Notes under the pieces: model-generated | Databases searched by the model: none | The model's input: only the letters and a program-made list of their open reading frames with translations | Told to the model about the DNA's origin: nothing | NCBI GenBank assembly: GCA_001574975.1 | Contig: KQ965769.1 | Coordinates: 124,001 to 188,000 of the forward strand | Direction: 5' to 3' | From: Gonapodya prolifera JEL478 | Lineage: Eukaryota > Monoblepharomycota > Monoblepharidomycetes > Monoblepharidales > Gonapodyaceae | DNA: 64,000 nucleotides | Translations under genes and position numbers: made by a program | Shown: in pieces, positions 1-12,019 of the stretch | How the letters are laid out: each line of letters starts with the position of its first letter | Numbering within the stretch: position 1 is the first letter of the stretch

Positions 1-231
1 CGATTAGATTTCGAATGGCTGGTGTGAAAGAACCACTGCAGTATCATTGGTTGTCGGATGGAGGAGAGACAAGCTTAGCATTAGTAGCCAATCACAACGC
101 TGCACGGAAACGTACTCTTTACTGTATATCTCCTCGGGAAACTCGATGTCAGCAAAGAGAAGCGACATGAACTCAGTAGCTGTTCTTGTGACGACTTTTT
201 CAACATCGTGGCCGGCTGAATTACGTTTAAC

Positions 232-1554
232 TTGCGTCTCTATCCTTCTCTGAGTTTTCCTTCACCTCTTTTCGCAGCACTGTGGCATCGTCTCGTCGCT
301 GCGAACTGTTATTTGCTTTCATGCGATGGTCATGTCCTTGAACTTCAATGCGACAATCACCTGCTTCAACTTCCAACGGAAACCATCGACGCCATTCTCT
401 CACACCTTTCCACGGACTCGATTGTGCTGATGAGCCAGACCTGCCGAAGAATGAGGTCTATTGCCCTGCAGAACCAAAATCACTGTTCAGAAGTCCATAT
501 CCGCCTCGAAAAGGCGTACTGCTCGCCAGGGGAATTCGAAAGGGCGGTTAAACGCACCGTCGGGGCAATTCAATATATGAGCCTCGCCAGCCCAACGACG
601 GGCCTCATATCTCACGTGGTTTCAATCACGCTTGAACGCGATGTCTACCTCCCCATCAGTGTCAATATCATTGGCCGCATTCTCGACACCTTTACCGGAC
701 TTCGTGAGGCCCGCTTCGTCGGATGTCTCGCCTCTGGAGCGGACTTTATTACGATGGCGTCCGCGGACGGTCGCTCAAATCAGTGGATTTCTTCGAACAG
801 CTTGCGTCTTTTAGATTTGTCCGAAGATGAGAAGAAGCTCCGAGAAATCGAGCTGGGGCCACGGGGAAAGCACCACAAGCAGGACGCTCTGGTGTGGGAA
901 CGACTTCTTTGAAGATGATGCGGGGGAAGAAGTCTGCATGTTGTTCCAACATCTGTTCAGGGGGACGTCCGTTCAGGCGTACCCTCTTCTCTGCTTTTAA
1001 TGCAACGCAGGTGCATCGCATTCGTGGATGGCGCCCGGGCTCTGCCTTTTTGCACTGAGCTGGGCAAATTTTTTCAATGTCACACCATTCAAACAGATGA
1101 GGACGTACATTTCTACGTGGAATGCGAATGCCCATGCAAACAGCGCACGCAAATGTGTCCTGAATGTCGAAAATCTGTTGGTTGGACGTATTGCTCAGAT
1201 CCTCGATGCGGCATTCAGCTTTGTCCGTGGTGCAGCAGCAGAACGTGTCGCAAATGTGGAGATTACGCGTCTTTGTGCACACTGTACAGATGCTCCGCAT
1301 GCAAGATGCGATGCAGGAGTTGTCTGAAAAAGACTTCGTGCCAGATATGTGGCGCCCTATACGGCTGCATTGTGTGCACTGAACGTATATCAATGGGAAC
1401 GTGTAAGTATTGCGGGAAGCGGACTTGCACGATGTGCGTCAGGATACGTTTGTACCACGGGGGGGACGACGAGAACTGGTCATATGTGGATTGCTTTAAT
1501 CACTCTCGACTGGATGCTGCGAGGACCAGAGGGCGTGTCGCCGGTGGAGAGTGA
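232..1554 (+). CDS. F-box protein with a cysteine-rich zinc-binding C-terminal half
   Basis: The reading frame is open from 232 to 891 and again from 961 to 1554 in the same frame. A 69-nt GT-AG intron (892-960) removes two in-frame TGA codons, giving about 418 codons. An F-box is visible around 358-470 (LPTETIDAILSHL followed by MSQTCRRM), so the protein is probably an SCF ubiquitin-ligase substrate adaptor. The second exon is packed with CxxC pairs (CPCKQ, CPECRK, CPWCSS, CRKCGD, CSACKM, CQICG, CKYCG), enough for several treble-clef or RING-like zinc sites. I do not recognise a named RING or ZZ domain. No ATG precedes the F-box in this frame, so an upstream exon probably supplies the start and position 232 is only the open edge. 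Confidence 0.5.
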
Positions 1555-1775
1555 TGCTATGTCTTGATATTCATGATTGTCTTCGCAGTGACTAGGACCG
1601 GATTACTTCCGGGTTATACTAATAACTATGAGATGCTGTAAAGAGTGTATCTCGTCCACGAGGGAAGAAGCTAAGATGCAGTTGGTGACTGTACGGCCGC
1701 AGTTCGGCCCCAGTCCGCAAGCACTTCACTCAAAATCTTCGCTCAGGAGCCCAAACGCGCGTCGCGCGATTCGCG

Positions 1776-3140
1776 ATGCGTGCACCCGCCGCCCTGAAGT
1801 GGTCACGGCTCGCAGTCATCGTTCTTCTCCCTTTTGCTCGCGGTGCTCTCTACGAGTCCGCACACAGTTTTCCGAGCGCAATCCTGCCCCAGTGGTTTCC
1901 AGTAGTTCATGTACCATCGCATTTGCATACTGATCCCCTCTCACCAATCATCACTGACACTCGATAGTTGCCCGACTTTTGGCGCAGACGATGCCGGATG
2001 CCTGTCCGACTCCTTCAAATGCTGTCGCAACTTCCTCTCGCCCGAACACTACTGGAGCTGCACAGCAGGCGCGAGCGCAACCTGCTGCGGCATTGGTGGC
2101 TGCTGCAGCCCTAGTCAAAGCTGTGTTTCAAGCACAGGGAAGCCGGAGGACGGGCTATGCGTAACAAGGACGACACCACCCCCACCTTCACCGAGCCCTC
2201 CCAGTCCCCCGCCCTCACCAACGCCCCCTCCTACACCAGTAGGTGAGATACAGCTGCTGTGACATCAAATGGTGTGCAGCAATACTAACTTCTGTAATCT
2301 TCGCTTTAGCTCCACCTGAGAACTGTTTCTCGGAGTCATGAGCCTTCTATTTATGATGTAATAGGACCCTGTTCGGTTTCTAGGGTACAACTGGCATGAG
2401 TGTTCCGTGACGGGTGGGGAATCGGGAAAAATGTGAGGGCTGGATTGTTGCTTGTACTGATCGAAATATTGGACTGAAATGTCTCTTCCAGCTCGCGACC
2501 GGAGCCTACGGCGCCTTGTAAGTACCCCAAACCCACTTTTCCACACATGTGTTCTACACTAACGCCACCACGTGCCTTTTTAAGTCCCCTCGACTGCCGC
2601 GACCTGCACCAAGTCGCGCCCGGCCCTCTCACACCTCATCAGGCGCACCATTCACGTACCGCCTCCGCGGTGAATCGGCCCTCCCGCCCGTTGCCGCCCA
2701 CGTACGGTCCGAGCGCACGGTGTTGGGCTCGATTGTCGTGGAGCAATCGCCGGGGTCCATTTCGAGTGGAAGCGCCGGAAGCGGGACGGTTGTGCTTGAC
2801 GTGCGAGCAAAGTTTGGAAGGGTCGACGGCCGTGCCGCTTTTGGGTTCCAATGTGGGGTATGTGGGGGGGTCAGCTGGGTACAGCGTACCGGCGATCGCG
2901 AGCGTGCATGAGGTGTATAAGAATGTGGAGGGCTCGTCGTTTGGTAGGGGCACGTGGCCAAAGTACTTCCCAATTGTCGCAACGCCCTTCCGAACATTTC
3001 AGCTTCACCATCTATGCCCTAGAACCCAGTCACCCAGTTGGAATCGTACCAGTCTAAAAACGTTTCCACCCCGATGTGCTCCTGCGTACCGCTTGTTGAT
3101 CTGTGTCAAACTGAACACATCACACTCCCAACGTCTATGA
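1776..3140 (+). CDS. Putative secreted cysteine-rich protein with a proline-rich linker (3' part unresolved)
   Basis: The first exon (1776-1894) begins with a basic N-terminus and a hydrophobic stretch (WSRLAVIVLLPFARG) that reads as a signal peptide. A GT-AG intron (1895-1967) joins in phase to exon 2 (1968-2242), which has about a dozen cysteines in CC pairs (KCCRNF, TCCGIGGCCSP) and then a Pro/Ser linker (PPPPSPSPPSPPPSP). Downstream, several short exons are plausible at about 2310, 2383-2430, 2490-2520 and 2580 onward, with good splice signals, but I could not settle the frame. The 2580-3140 stretch is open in more than one frame. The layout suggests an extracellular or cell-wall protein in which a disulfide-rich module is tethered to another domain. 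No family is assigned. Confidence 0.4.
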
Positions 3141-3223
3141 CCCGGGGAGAGTTCTTACGATGAAATTCTATTACAAAGTGGAAAGTGTCTTAGTACTTGT
3201 GACCTTATTAGAAACGCATATCT

Positions 3224-4807
3224 TCACCGGTCGCACGAGAAAATGACTGTTGCAACCCTTGTCTTGACATTTAGTTCCTCCAACCATCCGGAAAGCATGG
3301 AAACCGCTCGCCGTGCACTCTCCTCCAATTCCTCTGTCGCCCTCTCCTGACTTGCCTGGGTTACACCCTGTGTGAATTTCAGCCAGTTATCCACCTCCTT
3401 TACAAACACACGGCACCCTGGGGGGCACAACTCTGATGAGGGCTGTGATTGTCTCCACTGTGAGATCAAGCGCATCACGAGATGATTGAGGTTCCGTGCA
3501 ATGCCTCTGTAGTCGACCGCAAGGAGGATGAGTAGGGCGACACATTGAAGATTGGTACGGCACCATGAATCCAGTTCAAGATGGCGTTTGTAGCCTCAGG
3601 GAAAAATATACCTTGTTACAACCCGATGACTCAATTTCAATGTGGAGTGTTGTAAGGTTCGGAGTTGCAATTGCTGATTCTAGCAGTTGACTTTCGTCAT
3701 ACTGGGTGCCAATATTGCAAGGATCCCTGCCAAGCAGTATCATGCCAAGCTCAGAAATGTTTGGGAACAGAGAAAGCACAAAATCGACTGATTTCATGTC
3801 CCGGCATGACGAGACAAGCAAGGTCTTCGAAACACGAGATTGCCTATAGAAATCAACGCGTTTTTGCATGTACGCTACAGCTTGGGTATCGTGCACCATC
3901 AGTCCATTGATAGTGCTTGCGTTTGGAAAGATTTTCAAAGCAGCCACCATCCCAACCACGTTGTCCCTGTGCCAACTGTTATGCTTGACAGTGATGGATT
4001 TTATCAACTGCCGAGATGAAGTAGAGTGATTGACGTGGGCCACTTCAGACGCCGTTGCGGGGGGGTATTGAATTGTACTGATGTGAGATTGATGTGACCA
4101 TTTGCAAACTCCGCAAGTTGCATCTTTGCATTGTCAGGCAAGCAGTCAAGCTCCCCTTCATATGACATTCTGATGAGACTCAAGGTCACTCCGTGACCAT
4201 TTGCGTGATCATTTGTAATACGAGAGAGTCCGTCGATTCCCCCGAGCTCTTGCCAGACCGCAGGCATCAGGTCAAGTGGCCATTGTTTGAAAGGATCAAT
4301 GTGGTCCCCAACTTCGTGATCCCAGACTTTCAAGGCAACTTCGACTGAAAGTGCTGCCCAAGTATTCTGCCAACCGTTGTTTCCATTGCTGATAGGTGTG
4401 GACTCGAAGGACGGCAGGAATTTCAACGTGTCCAAGCTGTTTCTTACTTTCATTCATCAGTCAACTCTTCGGACTCAAGTAAGTAATCGAGGACATTGGA
4501 ACCACATAGCACAAGTGTGCAAAGTACAACAAGCCTTCCGCGAGCGTAGTCCGGTATGGCAGTTCGTGCAGCGCCTTCCAATCGACGCAAGAGCTGTGTA
4601 AGAATTGTGAAGCAGGTTTAGGGAGGAAGGAAAGCGGATGATTCGGTGCAGGAGTTCAGGAGGGAGGTCGCTCAAAGTGAGGTGGCGCTGATGAATGAGG
4701 GGAGGGTTGCTTCCTTGAATCACTCGTTGGTGAGCGGCGAGGACATTCAAGAAACATTGCTTGTCTCGACCGACACCGATGGCAGTGGCGTTTCCAGCGG
4801 TAGACAT
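3224..4807 (-). CDS. F-box protein, exon structure unresolved, possibly decaying
   Basis: From the ATG at 4807 the first exon encodes an F-box (LTLSDLPPELLHRIIRF) by about residue 45. The next open segment (4453-4004) is in the same frame and can be joined by an intron ending in AACAG near 4440, with a branch-like GTTGACTGAT. A further segment (about 4043-3576) is in another frame. It could be reached by a short intron, or by one base added at the C7 run near 4061-4067. The last segment (to 3224) needs another frame change near 3590. Leucine-rich spacing (FPNISELGMIL, TPNLTTLHIEI) suggests degenerate LRRs behind the F-box. Either a multi-intron gene or an early pseudogene fits. Confidence 0.4.
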
Positions 4808-5051
4808 GACGGATCAGATCGGACCTCGTCTTAGCAGATTGATTTTGACGTGATTTCTCGAAGCAGAGAGGCTAAGAGTGGGGAAAGTGAGGCCGACGGG
4901 GAAATCGTTCTCAGCCGATGCCTGGCACAGTTCCACCAACCACCTTCAATTGCTGGAACAAATATTGGTTAAGATTTGAAGCTAGGTATGGCATTATCTT
5001 ACCTGTCTCGTTTCTTCGACCAAAATGCGGTCTCCTAATATTATGCTCACG

Positions 5052-6039
5052 TTACAATTTTCCTATCCTCCTCTCATACGCATCCCACCCCCTCTTCCTA
5101 TACTCCTCACACCTCCTCCTAATCATCTCCTTCCCCTTCTCACTCAGCACACCACCGTCCAAATGCTCCTCGACACCGGCGTAGATCCCACGCCCGACAA
5201 TGATGAAGTCGCACCCGGACGTCTCGACGACGTCTTCGGGCGTGCGGTATTGCTGCCCGAGACCGTCAGATGAGGCAGTGAGGGAGACGCCCGGTGTGAG
5301 GTAGAGGAAATCCGTCGCGTCCGATTCAGCGGCCGAGTCCGGGGCAGAGTCCGAGGCGGATTCGAAGTACCGCTGCATCCCAATGAACCCCACGACCACA
5401 TCCCTGTTCTCCCTCGCCATCTCCCACGTCTTTTTCCTATACATCTCGTCGCACAGGTTCCCCTTTGATGACATTTCGGCCAGGAGGATTACGCCCCTGC
5501 CGAGCGGTTTCGCAGCCTTTGCGAGGCCTGAGACGATACCCGGGCCGGGGACGGAGTGCGCGGTTACGAAGTCAGCCCAGGAGGAGATGTGGTGGATCCC
5601 GGAGGAGTATTGGAGGTGAACGGTGTTGCCTGGGTTGGGGAGGTTGAGGTGATTGCAAGCAACCTCGGCGATGAATACCAGACGACGTAGAACACGCACC
5701 GATGTCAGCAAACTTGCGATCCTCGAAAATCACAAACCCATTCTTCTCCGCGACGGCCTTCAACCCCTTCTCCCCACCAACCGTCGTTTCAAAATCAAAA
5801 TCCTCCACGATATCCGCATGCGTCTTGAGCGCGCAGATGTACGGCCCTGCTGCGTCGGCGATGTCAAGGAGGAGCTGCGTGGACGTGACGTCGACGGAGA
5901 GGCAGAGGTTGGTTCGTTTGGAGGATGCGAGAGAGAGGAGACGGCGCGCGGTCGGGTTGGGGAAGGAGGGGGCCCGGGTGGCGTAGGAGAGGCGGGCGAA
6001 GGGTGAAGAGGGGGGCGATGGCGGAGTGGTGGAAGACAT
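5052..6039 (-). CDS. URA3: Orotidine 5'-phosphate decarboxylase
   Basis: Converts OMP to UMP, the last step of de novo pyrimidine synthesis, in the cytosol. There are two exons: 6039-5700 and 5629-5052, with a 70-nt GT-AG intron that interrupts the active-site region. The spliced protein is 305 aa, close to the usual fungal 260-300. Visible family motifs are [21 protein letters not shown], the catalytic [13 protein letters not shown] with its DxKxxDI lysine/aspartates, [12 protein letters not shown] and the phosphate-binding end [12 protein letters not shown] Ser/Asp-rich insertion ([18 protein letters not shown]) sits before the YLTPGVSL strand, as in other filamentous and zoosporic fungal enzymes. 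The start at 6039 was chosen because the frame upstream (back to 6117) reads as leader. Confidence 0.95.
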
Positions 6040-7206
6040 GATGGAAGAGATGGAGCAATTTCTTGTGGTGAAGAACGGACCACAGCAAAAGGTGTTTGAA
6101 TTGTAGCCGGCCCACACCCGTCAATATGATTCTGTCCAAGAACGAAGACAAAAGAAAAGGATAAACTACTAGCTTATTAAAGTAGCTCTTTCTACGTGGT
6201 CAACTATGATTGGATGTCCTGCAGAATTTCAACAAAAGGTCTTCGAACAATCGAAGTCAACCTACCTAGTCCAAACAATTCGTTATTGGCATTATCTGGA
6301 TCAAACAAATCTAGTTCATTTAAGCTGTACATAAAGTCAAAGTCGTGCAGGGTGCTTTCTACTGTTCTGACGTTGGCAGCGCGGCAAGAAGGAAACTTAC
6401 GTCGTCCTAACTCTGCCGTTGCTCTCTGTCCGTTCTCGGTACAAAACAAGTGTGGTTATTCCCCATTAGACTCTCGCCGTGTTATTGAGCCTCAGGGCGG
6501 CCAAGGTTTTTGTTGGTGCGGCCGCTGAGAGAGTTCACTAGCAGACACCCCATAAAGCACCGGTTTCTGGAATACAAGCAATCTAGTTTCACTTCTTCCA
6601 CCAACGCTGATTCCGCAGCCGCGCTTCCCTTTTCCCCGCATCTCTGGTCAGGAAAAAAGAGGCTGTGGTGCCTCCTTGGAAATGGGTCCCGACCGCAGAT
6701 TCACCCACTCGACCCCCTTCCTCCGAATCTCGCAGTCACGGTAAGAATCACTCGGAAATGGCGTGACGGACCGCCCATGGAGGCTGGGGCGGGAGGCGGG
6801 CGTCACTGCATCCGGTCTCGGCTTTCCTTTGAATGGGCTGGGGCCGCATTGGAAGCCACGTCCGCGTGGCATAAATCCACCACGGGCCGGCAATCGCCAG
6901 AGACCACACGGATACGGCGAAAATTGCCCTTCTCTCACCGGAACGATGCGCCGCCGTGTCGCCTCACCGAGCGGTGGCGGTGTCCTCACCTGCGTCACAC
7001 TGACACACACCCCTTACTCCTCCAGCACACCTCGGCCACACGCACAAGACACTCACTCTCAACGACTTCTCAAGCGGAGAACAGTTTTCTTCGCCACGCC
7101 CCCGCCTTTGTTGTATACGAGGCCACCCATCCACCGATCGGGATCCGCACCTGTTCCCTGCCGCAGCCGCCAAACCCAAACCCCGACCCAACCACATCGC
7201 CACAAC

Positions 7207-9034
7207 ATGGCAGTCGCTGTTTCGCACTTGCCTCACAACCCGACCACTCCGCCGTGGATGCTCGCTCCCCCTCTCGACACCATCACCCATCCCATCGTCA
7301 TGGACCCGGACCAAGGGCGCCACGAACCTCAATACGAGACCGCCACCTTTGCCATCAAAAACAGTCTGGGCGCGTTTGAAGGCGTTGACCAGAACGGCAA
7401 CCTCGTGGCACGAGAAGCCGTGTGCGAGATATGCGGCGCGGCATTCGCTCGGTGCGTCCGGATAAACTTATACTGCTTGGCAGATACGCGTACTCACGTG
7501 CGACCTCTCCCCCTCCTTACAGAAAATTCAACCTCCAAGCCCACATGTCGATCCACGCCGCCGAGCGAGAAAAAGTGTCGTGCGAATGGTGCGGTCGCAC
7601 CTTCTACCGTAAAGGGGATCTCAAGAGACACGCCAAATTGCATGAGTTGGGGCATAAGCAGTTTGTGTGCGAGTACTGCGGGAAGGATTTCGCGAGGTGG
7701 GTTTTGGGTGGGGTGGGGGGTGGCGGGCGGGGGTGGCGGGGGACGAGGCCTAAGCGTGCAGCGCTGACCGTGGACGCGAGCGTAGCGACCTTCGGGGCCT
7801 AAATGCGGTAAAACGCTGACCGAGGACTCTGTCGCGGAGCGAAGCCGAGGACTAAGCACGAAGTGCTGACCGAGGCGAATTACGGCCGTGGAGCGGTGTA
7901 CTCTTCGTGGAGCGTATTGCATGATTGACCCGTCTTCTATTGCAAACTTCTTCTCACCGCTTTCCATTCCCTTCCTCCGACCCCTCCAACTCCAGACAAG
8001 ACCGCATGCGCCAACACATCGAGAACGGAAAATGCCCCGGGCTCGGCGGGGGTCCGTTGCGATCAGCTCCGGCTTCCCAAGCCGCCGCTGCTGTACACGT
8101 GCACACCCGAGTACGCAACGGACCACTGCCATCCCCGCCCCCCTCGGTCGTCATCAAGAGTTCGAACTCACCATACGAACCGCGTAGTCGCGAGACCTCG
8201 CCCTACCCTGGGAGTTGCGCGAGTGGGCTTGGGTTAAGGAACGTGTCGATGTCGATGCCTGATTTGCACGGACAGGCCGGTGGCGCCTTTGATTATGGAG
8301 TGGAATCGTCCCGGTCCACGCCTAATGCTCCAACGGATCCCTCAAAGGTGACGACCTCGGTGTCACAATACGACGAAGGGTCAAACGCGGACTCGTTGTC
8401 GACTCTGGCAATGGCGGCGGCTGTCGTGGCGCCGGATTCGGAGGCGTCTGCTGGAGCTGCAGGGACACCGAACCCGTCGGCTTATGTGGACGATCACAGG
8501 CCGAATCCTGCGCACATGAGCCAACAAACTCCGTACCCCACTGGCTCTTACCTTTCACGACCTTCGTTCATGCCACCCAACGCAGCGCTACTGGGACAAG
8601 CTTGGGGACCGTCACCAATGGGGTTAGCACCAGTACCTCCCTTCCCACCGCCACACATGTACGGCCCGCCTCCGCAGGGATGGTCGAACGCACAATTCTC
8701 AATGGCATACAACACTGCACCTGGACCCTACATGCACCCACATATGCAATATGGGCCGCCTCCTCCACACGGTGCCAGCGTGTTCCCAACACACCCTTGC
8801 ACCGGTCCCGTGTACGCCTACCCACCCGGGCTACCACCACCACACAACCCATACATGAACGCCGGTGCTGCGCCGGGACCCATGTACAGCTACGGTGCTG
8901 CATCTCCATCTCTGAGCTATCATAAGTACTCCGTCGACCGCGCACCACCCCCGCCGCGACAGATGATGCAAGGAGAGCACGCCACGGATGATTGGAGGGC
9001 TGGGTCCTCGGTTCCGAACGGGCGGGAGCAGTGA
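7207..9034 (+). CDS. C2H2 zinc-finger transcription factor (three fingers, proline-rich tail)
   Basis: Three exons, 7207-7451, 7523-7696 and 7996-9034, join in phase to give 485 aa. Finger 1 starts CEICGAAF and ends HMSIH, finger 2 starts CEWCGRTF and ends HAKLH, and finger 3 starts CEYCGKDF and ends HIENGKC (C2HC). Each intron falls inside a finger, just after the Phe-Ala-Arg stretch or its equivalent. The last exon is disordered and rich in Pro, Gly, Tyr and His (PPPQGW, MYGPPP, PPPPRQ), typical of an activation or low-complexity region. It is a nuclear DNA-binding regulator by family, with unknown targets. The start at 7207 is the first ATG after a GC-rich leader, though the frame stays open upstream to 6763. 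Intron 2 (299 nt) carries the dispersed repeat described separately. Confidence 0.8.
7697..7995 (+). repeat. Intron-resident modular GC-rich repeat, copy X
   Basis: This 299-nt intron is several times longer than the usual introns here. It contains three tandem imperfect units near 7747-7770, 7796-7825 and 7846-7875, each of the form GG(C/A)CTAA, then a short variable stretch, then GCTGACCG(A/T)GG. The third unit has a perfect small hairpin, AGCAC-GAA-GTGCT. A second module (CGAATTAC then GGAGCGG and TACTCT) follows at 7875-7903. Both modules recur in the introns at 52539-52936 (minus) and 53903-54108 (plus), always on the sense strand of the host gene. Confidence 0.7.
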
Positions 9035-9356
9035 AGGGACTTTCCGCTGGACGGGGGGTGTTCGTGTTGGGAGTACTTGGCATGAGCATTAGCGTCAACG
9101 CATTTGATACGCGTCAGAACCCGGTAGTGCTGGACGCTTCGGGGTCGCATTTGGGCATTTTAGCACATTGCATTTGCATTGTTGTTTCGCATTTGATGAA
9201 TACAAAGTCGCAACTCTGAAAACGATACCAAAAATTTAGCCGAAATCTTCAACCTTGCTGTCTTCTCCCGCCCTAGGAATGAATACCGAGGACCGATTAT
9301 AACACCTCGCGTGATTATTCACTGCACAACGTAGGCAACCTCCATCACCGGCCTCC

Positions 9357-11106
9357 ATGGGCCGCCGCTCCAGCGACGAAATTCGACCCGTTCCCAGTTC
9401 GCACCCGCCATCTTCACCACCCTCCATGCCCCCCCTCTTACGCCTCCTCTCCCTCGCCGCCTTCCTCATCCTCGCCATTGTCCTCCTCACATCCCTGCCC
9501 TCGCTCGCGCTCTTCCTCTCCTCCCTACCTTCGGGGTACCATGTGCTCCTGTACGCAGTGTTGGGCGTCTGGTGCTGGACGGCTAATGTGGCGGGACTTG
9601 TTTGGGCGGGGATTGATGTGGAGAGGGTGTTTGCGGTGACGGGGATCGGACATGCGAATGAACGGCTCGGGGGAAATGTTGCCATCGCGTCACCGACTAG
9701 ACATTCGGCGACACCGTCCTTGACGCCACGAACTGTGTCCGAGAATAGCGAGAACAGTGCCGTTCTCGAAGTCGAACAGGAAACGACGGAACTCGTTTCG
9801 CCGAGCCGAGTGACACGATCCCCTTCACCGAAACTCCAAGCTTCGGAACCGGGATCAGCAGACTCCTTCGCGTCTACCCGATCTCTCTACTCGATTTCTA
9901 TCGCCCTATCTTCCATCACCCTCTTTTCCATTACTCTGTACACCTTCGTCCTCTCCACCTCTCATGAGGAAAGTGCAGCCATGCTCCCTCCAATCACGTG
10001 GGCGCTGGTTCTGGGACTGATATACGTGCCGCTGGACATTGTGGAGCGTAAAGAGCGTCAAAAATTTGTCCAGTGAGTGTCACTCTCGCAACATTTGACT
10101 CCCAATAAGCCACGCTCACATTTACCCACTTTGCTCAATCACCAAAAACGCTCTCCTCCGAATCATCGACATTCGCATCATGCAAGTCGTACCCTTCTCC
10201 GACGTCGTCCTGGCCGATATCTTGTGCTCCTTCTCTCGCGTTTTCGGGGATCTTCATGTCAGTATCAACGAGCTCTTGTTTGACGCCGAACCGAGCTTCT
10301 CCCAGTCGACGGAACCTTTGTGGAGGACTCACGATGTCGTCTTCACACTCTTTGTGAGGTATGTTGATAACTTCTGCACTTAGAACGGAAACCCCATTCA
10401 GGTCACCACCATTCTGGGCTTTCAAAGCATCCCACCCATAATCCGAATCCGCCAATGCCTCTCCGAATACTTCCTCCTCCCCGCCAAACACCCCGACCGG
10501 CGACGCCACCTCGCCAACACGCTCAAATACGTCGTCTCGCTCCTCCCCAACGTTGCCGCAACGTGGGCCGCTCGAGCCCAGGACCGCGCCCGTGACGCAC
10601 CGCAGGGGGAGGAACAAGACGCCCTTTGGCACTTGAATCGAGCAGTCACGGTGTGGCTCGCGACGAGCGTCGTGAGTGCGGTGTATGGGTTGTGGTGGGA
10701 CGTGAGGATGGATTGGGATCTTGGGCAATGGCCTGGCGCTGCTACTGCCACAAGTGCTGCTCTTCCCTTAAATGCCTCAGGGAGCGCGAGCTTCCCGCCA
10801 CTTCTCCGCCCAACCCTGCACTTCCGCCCGCACCTCGTCTACTACATCGCCCTCATCCTGGACACTTTCGGGCGGTTCGCTTTCCTTATAAAACTCATTC
10901 CCGTACACTACGCCATTGCATGGGACGTCGACCGCTCCTCTGACGTTGAAGCAACGTGGGCGGCGCTGGACGGGTTGGCGGGTCTGGACGCAGCGCTCAA
11001 GGTGGTCGAAGTGGCACGGCGGTGGATGTGGGTGTACGTGAGGGTGGAGAAGGAGTATACTGGGATGACCCAGGCGGCGCACCCGAGGGGGTTGATGGTT
11101 GTGTAG
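9357..11106 (+). CDS. ERD1: EXS-domain multi-pass membrane protein (Erd1/XPR1-SYG1 family)
   Basis: Three exons, 9357-10072, 10110-10353 and 10402-11106, join in phase (introns of 37 and 48 nt) to 554 aa. Two hydrophobic segments occupy the first 100 residues, then there is a Ser/Thr-rich loop with a charged, disordered character, then further membrane spans. EXS hallmarks are visible: FSDVVLADILCSFSRVFGD, IPPIIRIRQCLSEYF, LANTLKYVVS, the WWDVRMDWDL block and VYYIALILDTFGRFAF. No N-terminal SPX domain precedes it, which favours the Erd1 branch (Golgi, phosphate recycling and retention of luminal ER proteins) over the plasma-membrane phosphate exporter XPR1. The large loop between the N-terminal spans and the EXS core is longer than in yeast Erd1. 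The Erd1 name rests on domain layout only. Confidence 0.75.
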
Positions 11107-12019
11107 CGGGGTTGTTCACACTTTCGGAAAGTGATGGCGAACATAATGTTGTAACCGCAATTTGGACATGGAGCGTTCGTAAGCATCAAGCACGACAGTT
11201 TAGAGCACGGTAGTACTATAGAGAAATGATATGGGAGGAGGCTTTCCCTCCGTCATTGCCAATCCCCTGAAACGCGACTTCAATTCCCTTCCCGTGGTCT
11301 GAACACGAGACGTGGGGCCTGCAAAGACCTATACTATAGGAGTTATAGGCCTCCAGCACGTGAATATGAGTAGTTGAAGGAGCTGGACGGGGTAAAAGGC
11401 GAGAACGATTCGTCATTCGACACAACTTGGTGGACTGGAACTGGACGGCAGCGTCTTCTCAGCCTATTTGTATTTCGTCTTTTTCCTATTCATATACATT
11501 GAATAAGGCGACGTGTCTGTTCGTTCGGGCAATACTGAATCATCCGGCGAGTCCAAGCACCCCTCCTCCAAATGAGCTTGCACCCGGAATAAGGGCCGAG
11601 GAAGCCGTTCGCAGATGGCTCTGTGAACGCCCCACTCGGGGCGTATCCCCCGCGAAGCTCACCTGCGTCCCCCTCCTTCGTCCCTTGCCCTTTGCCCTCG
11701 CCTTCATGACCGACACCGACCAGGCACAACGTTGACAAGCTCGTTAGTGAGATGGTTGGATGACAGGAAAGGGACATCGCGCCACGCGTTTTCCAGCACC
11801 GCCTTCACACGTTCTGAAGTCCAATGAAGCGAGCGTCAGAATGTGTCCACCAACCAGGACACGGGGGAGGGAAACCTCACCCGATCAGAGCCGTCAATGG
11901 CAGAGCAGACGTGACAAGCGTTCACGAGCGACGGTCATGTCGCTGGGTTATGTTCACGATTGCATGGTCGGTGTAGGTGCGGAATTTTACGTTTGTTCTG
12001 GATTTGAAGTGCCTGGATC
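11107..12019. other. Region without a recognisable gene
   Basis: Only short overlapping frames on both strands are present, with no motif, no long hydrophobic run and no splice-consistent chain. It is the 3' side of the EXS gene followed by unassigned sequence. Confidence 0.5.

Noticed and set aside
6204-6449. 81-codon minus-strand frame (FDFMYSLNELDLFDPDNANN)
   Set aside because: Looks mildly protein-like but has no start context, partner exon or family. Too short to support.
6510-7206. Long open frames upstream of the C2H2 gene
   Set aside because: GC-rich leader sequence open in several frames, with no conserved residues before MAVAVSHL.
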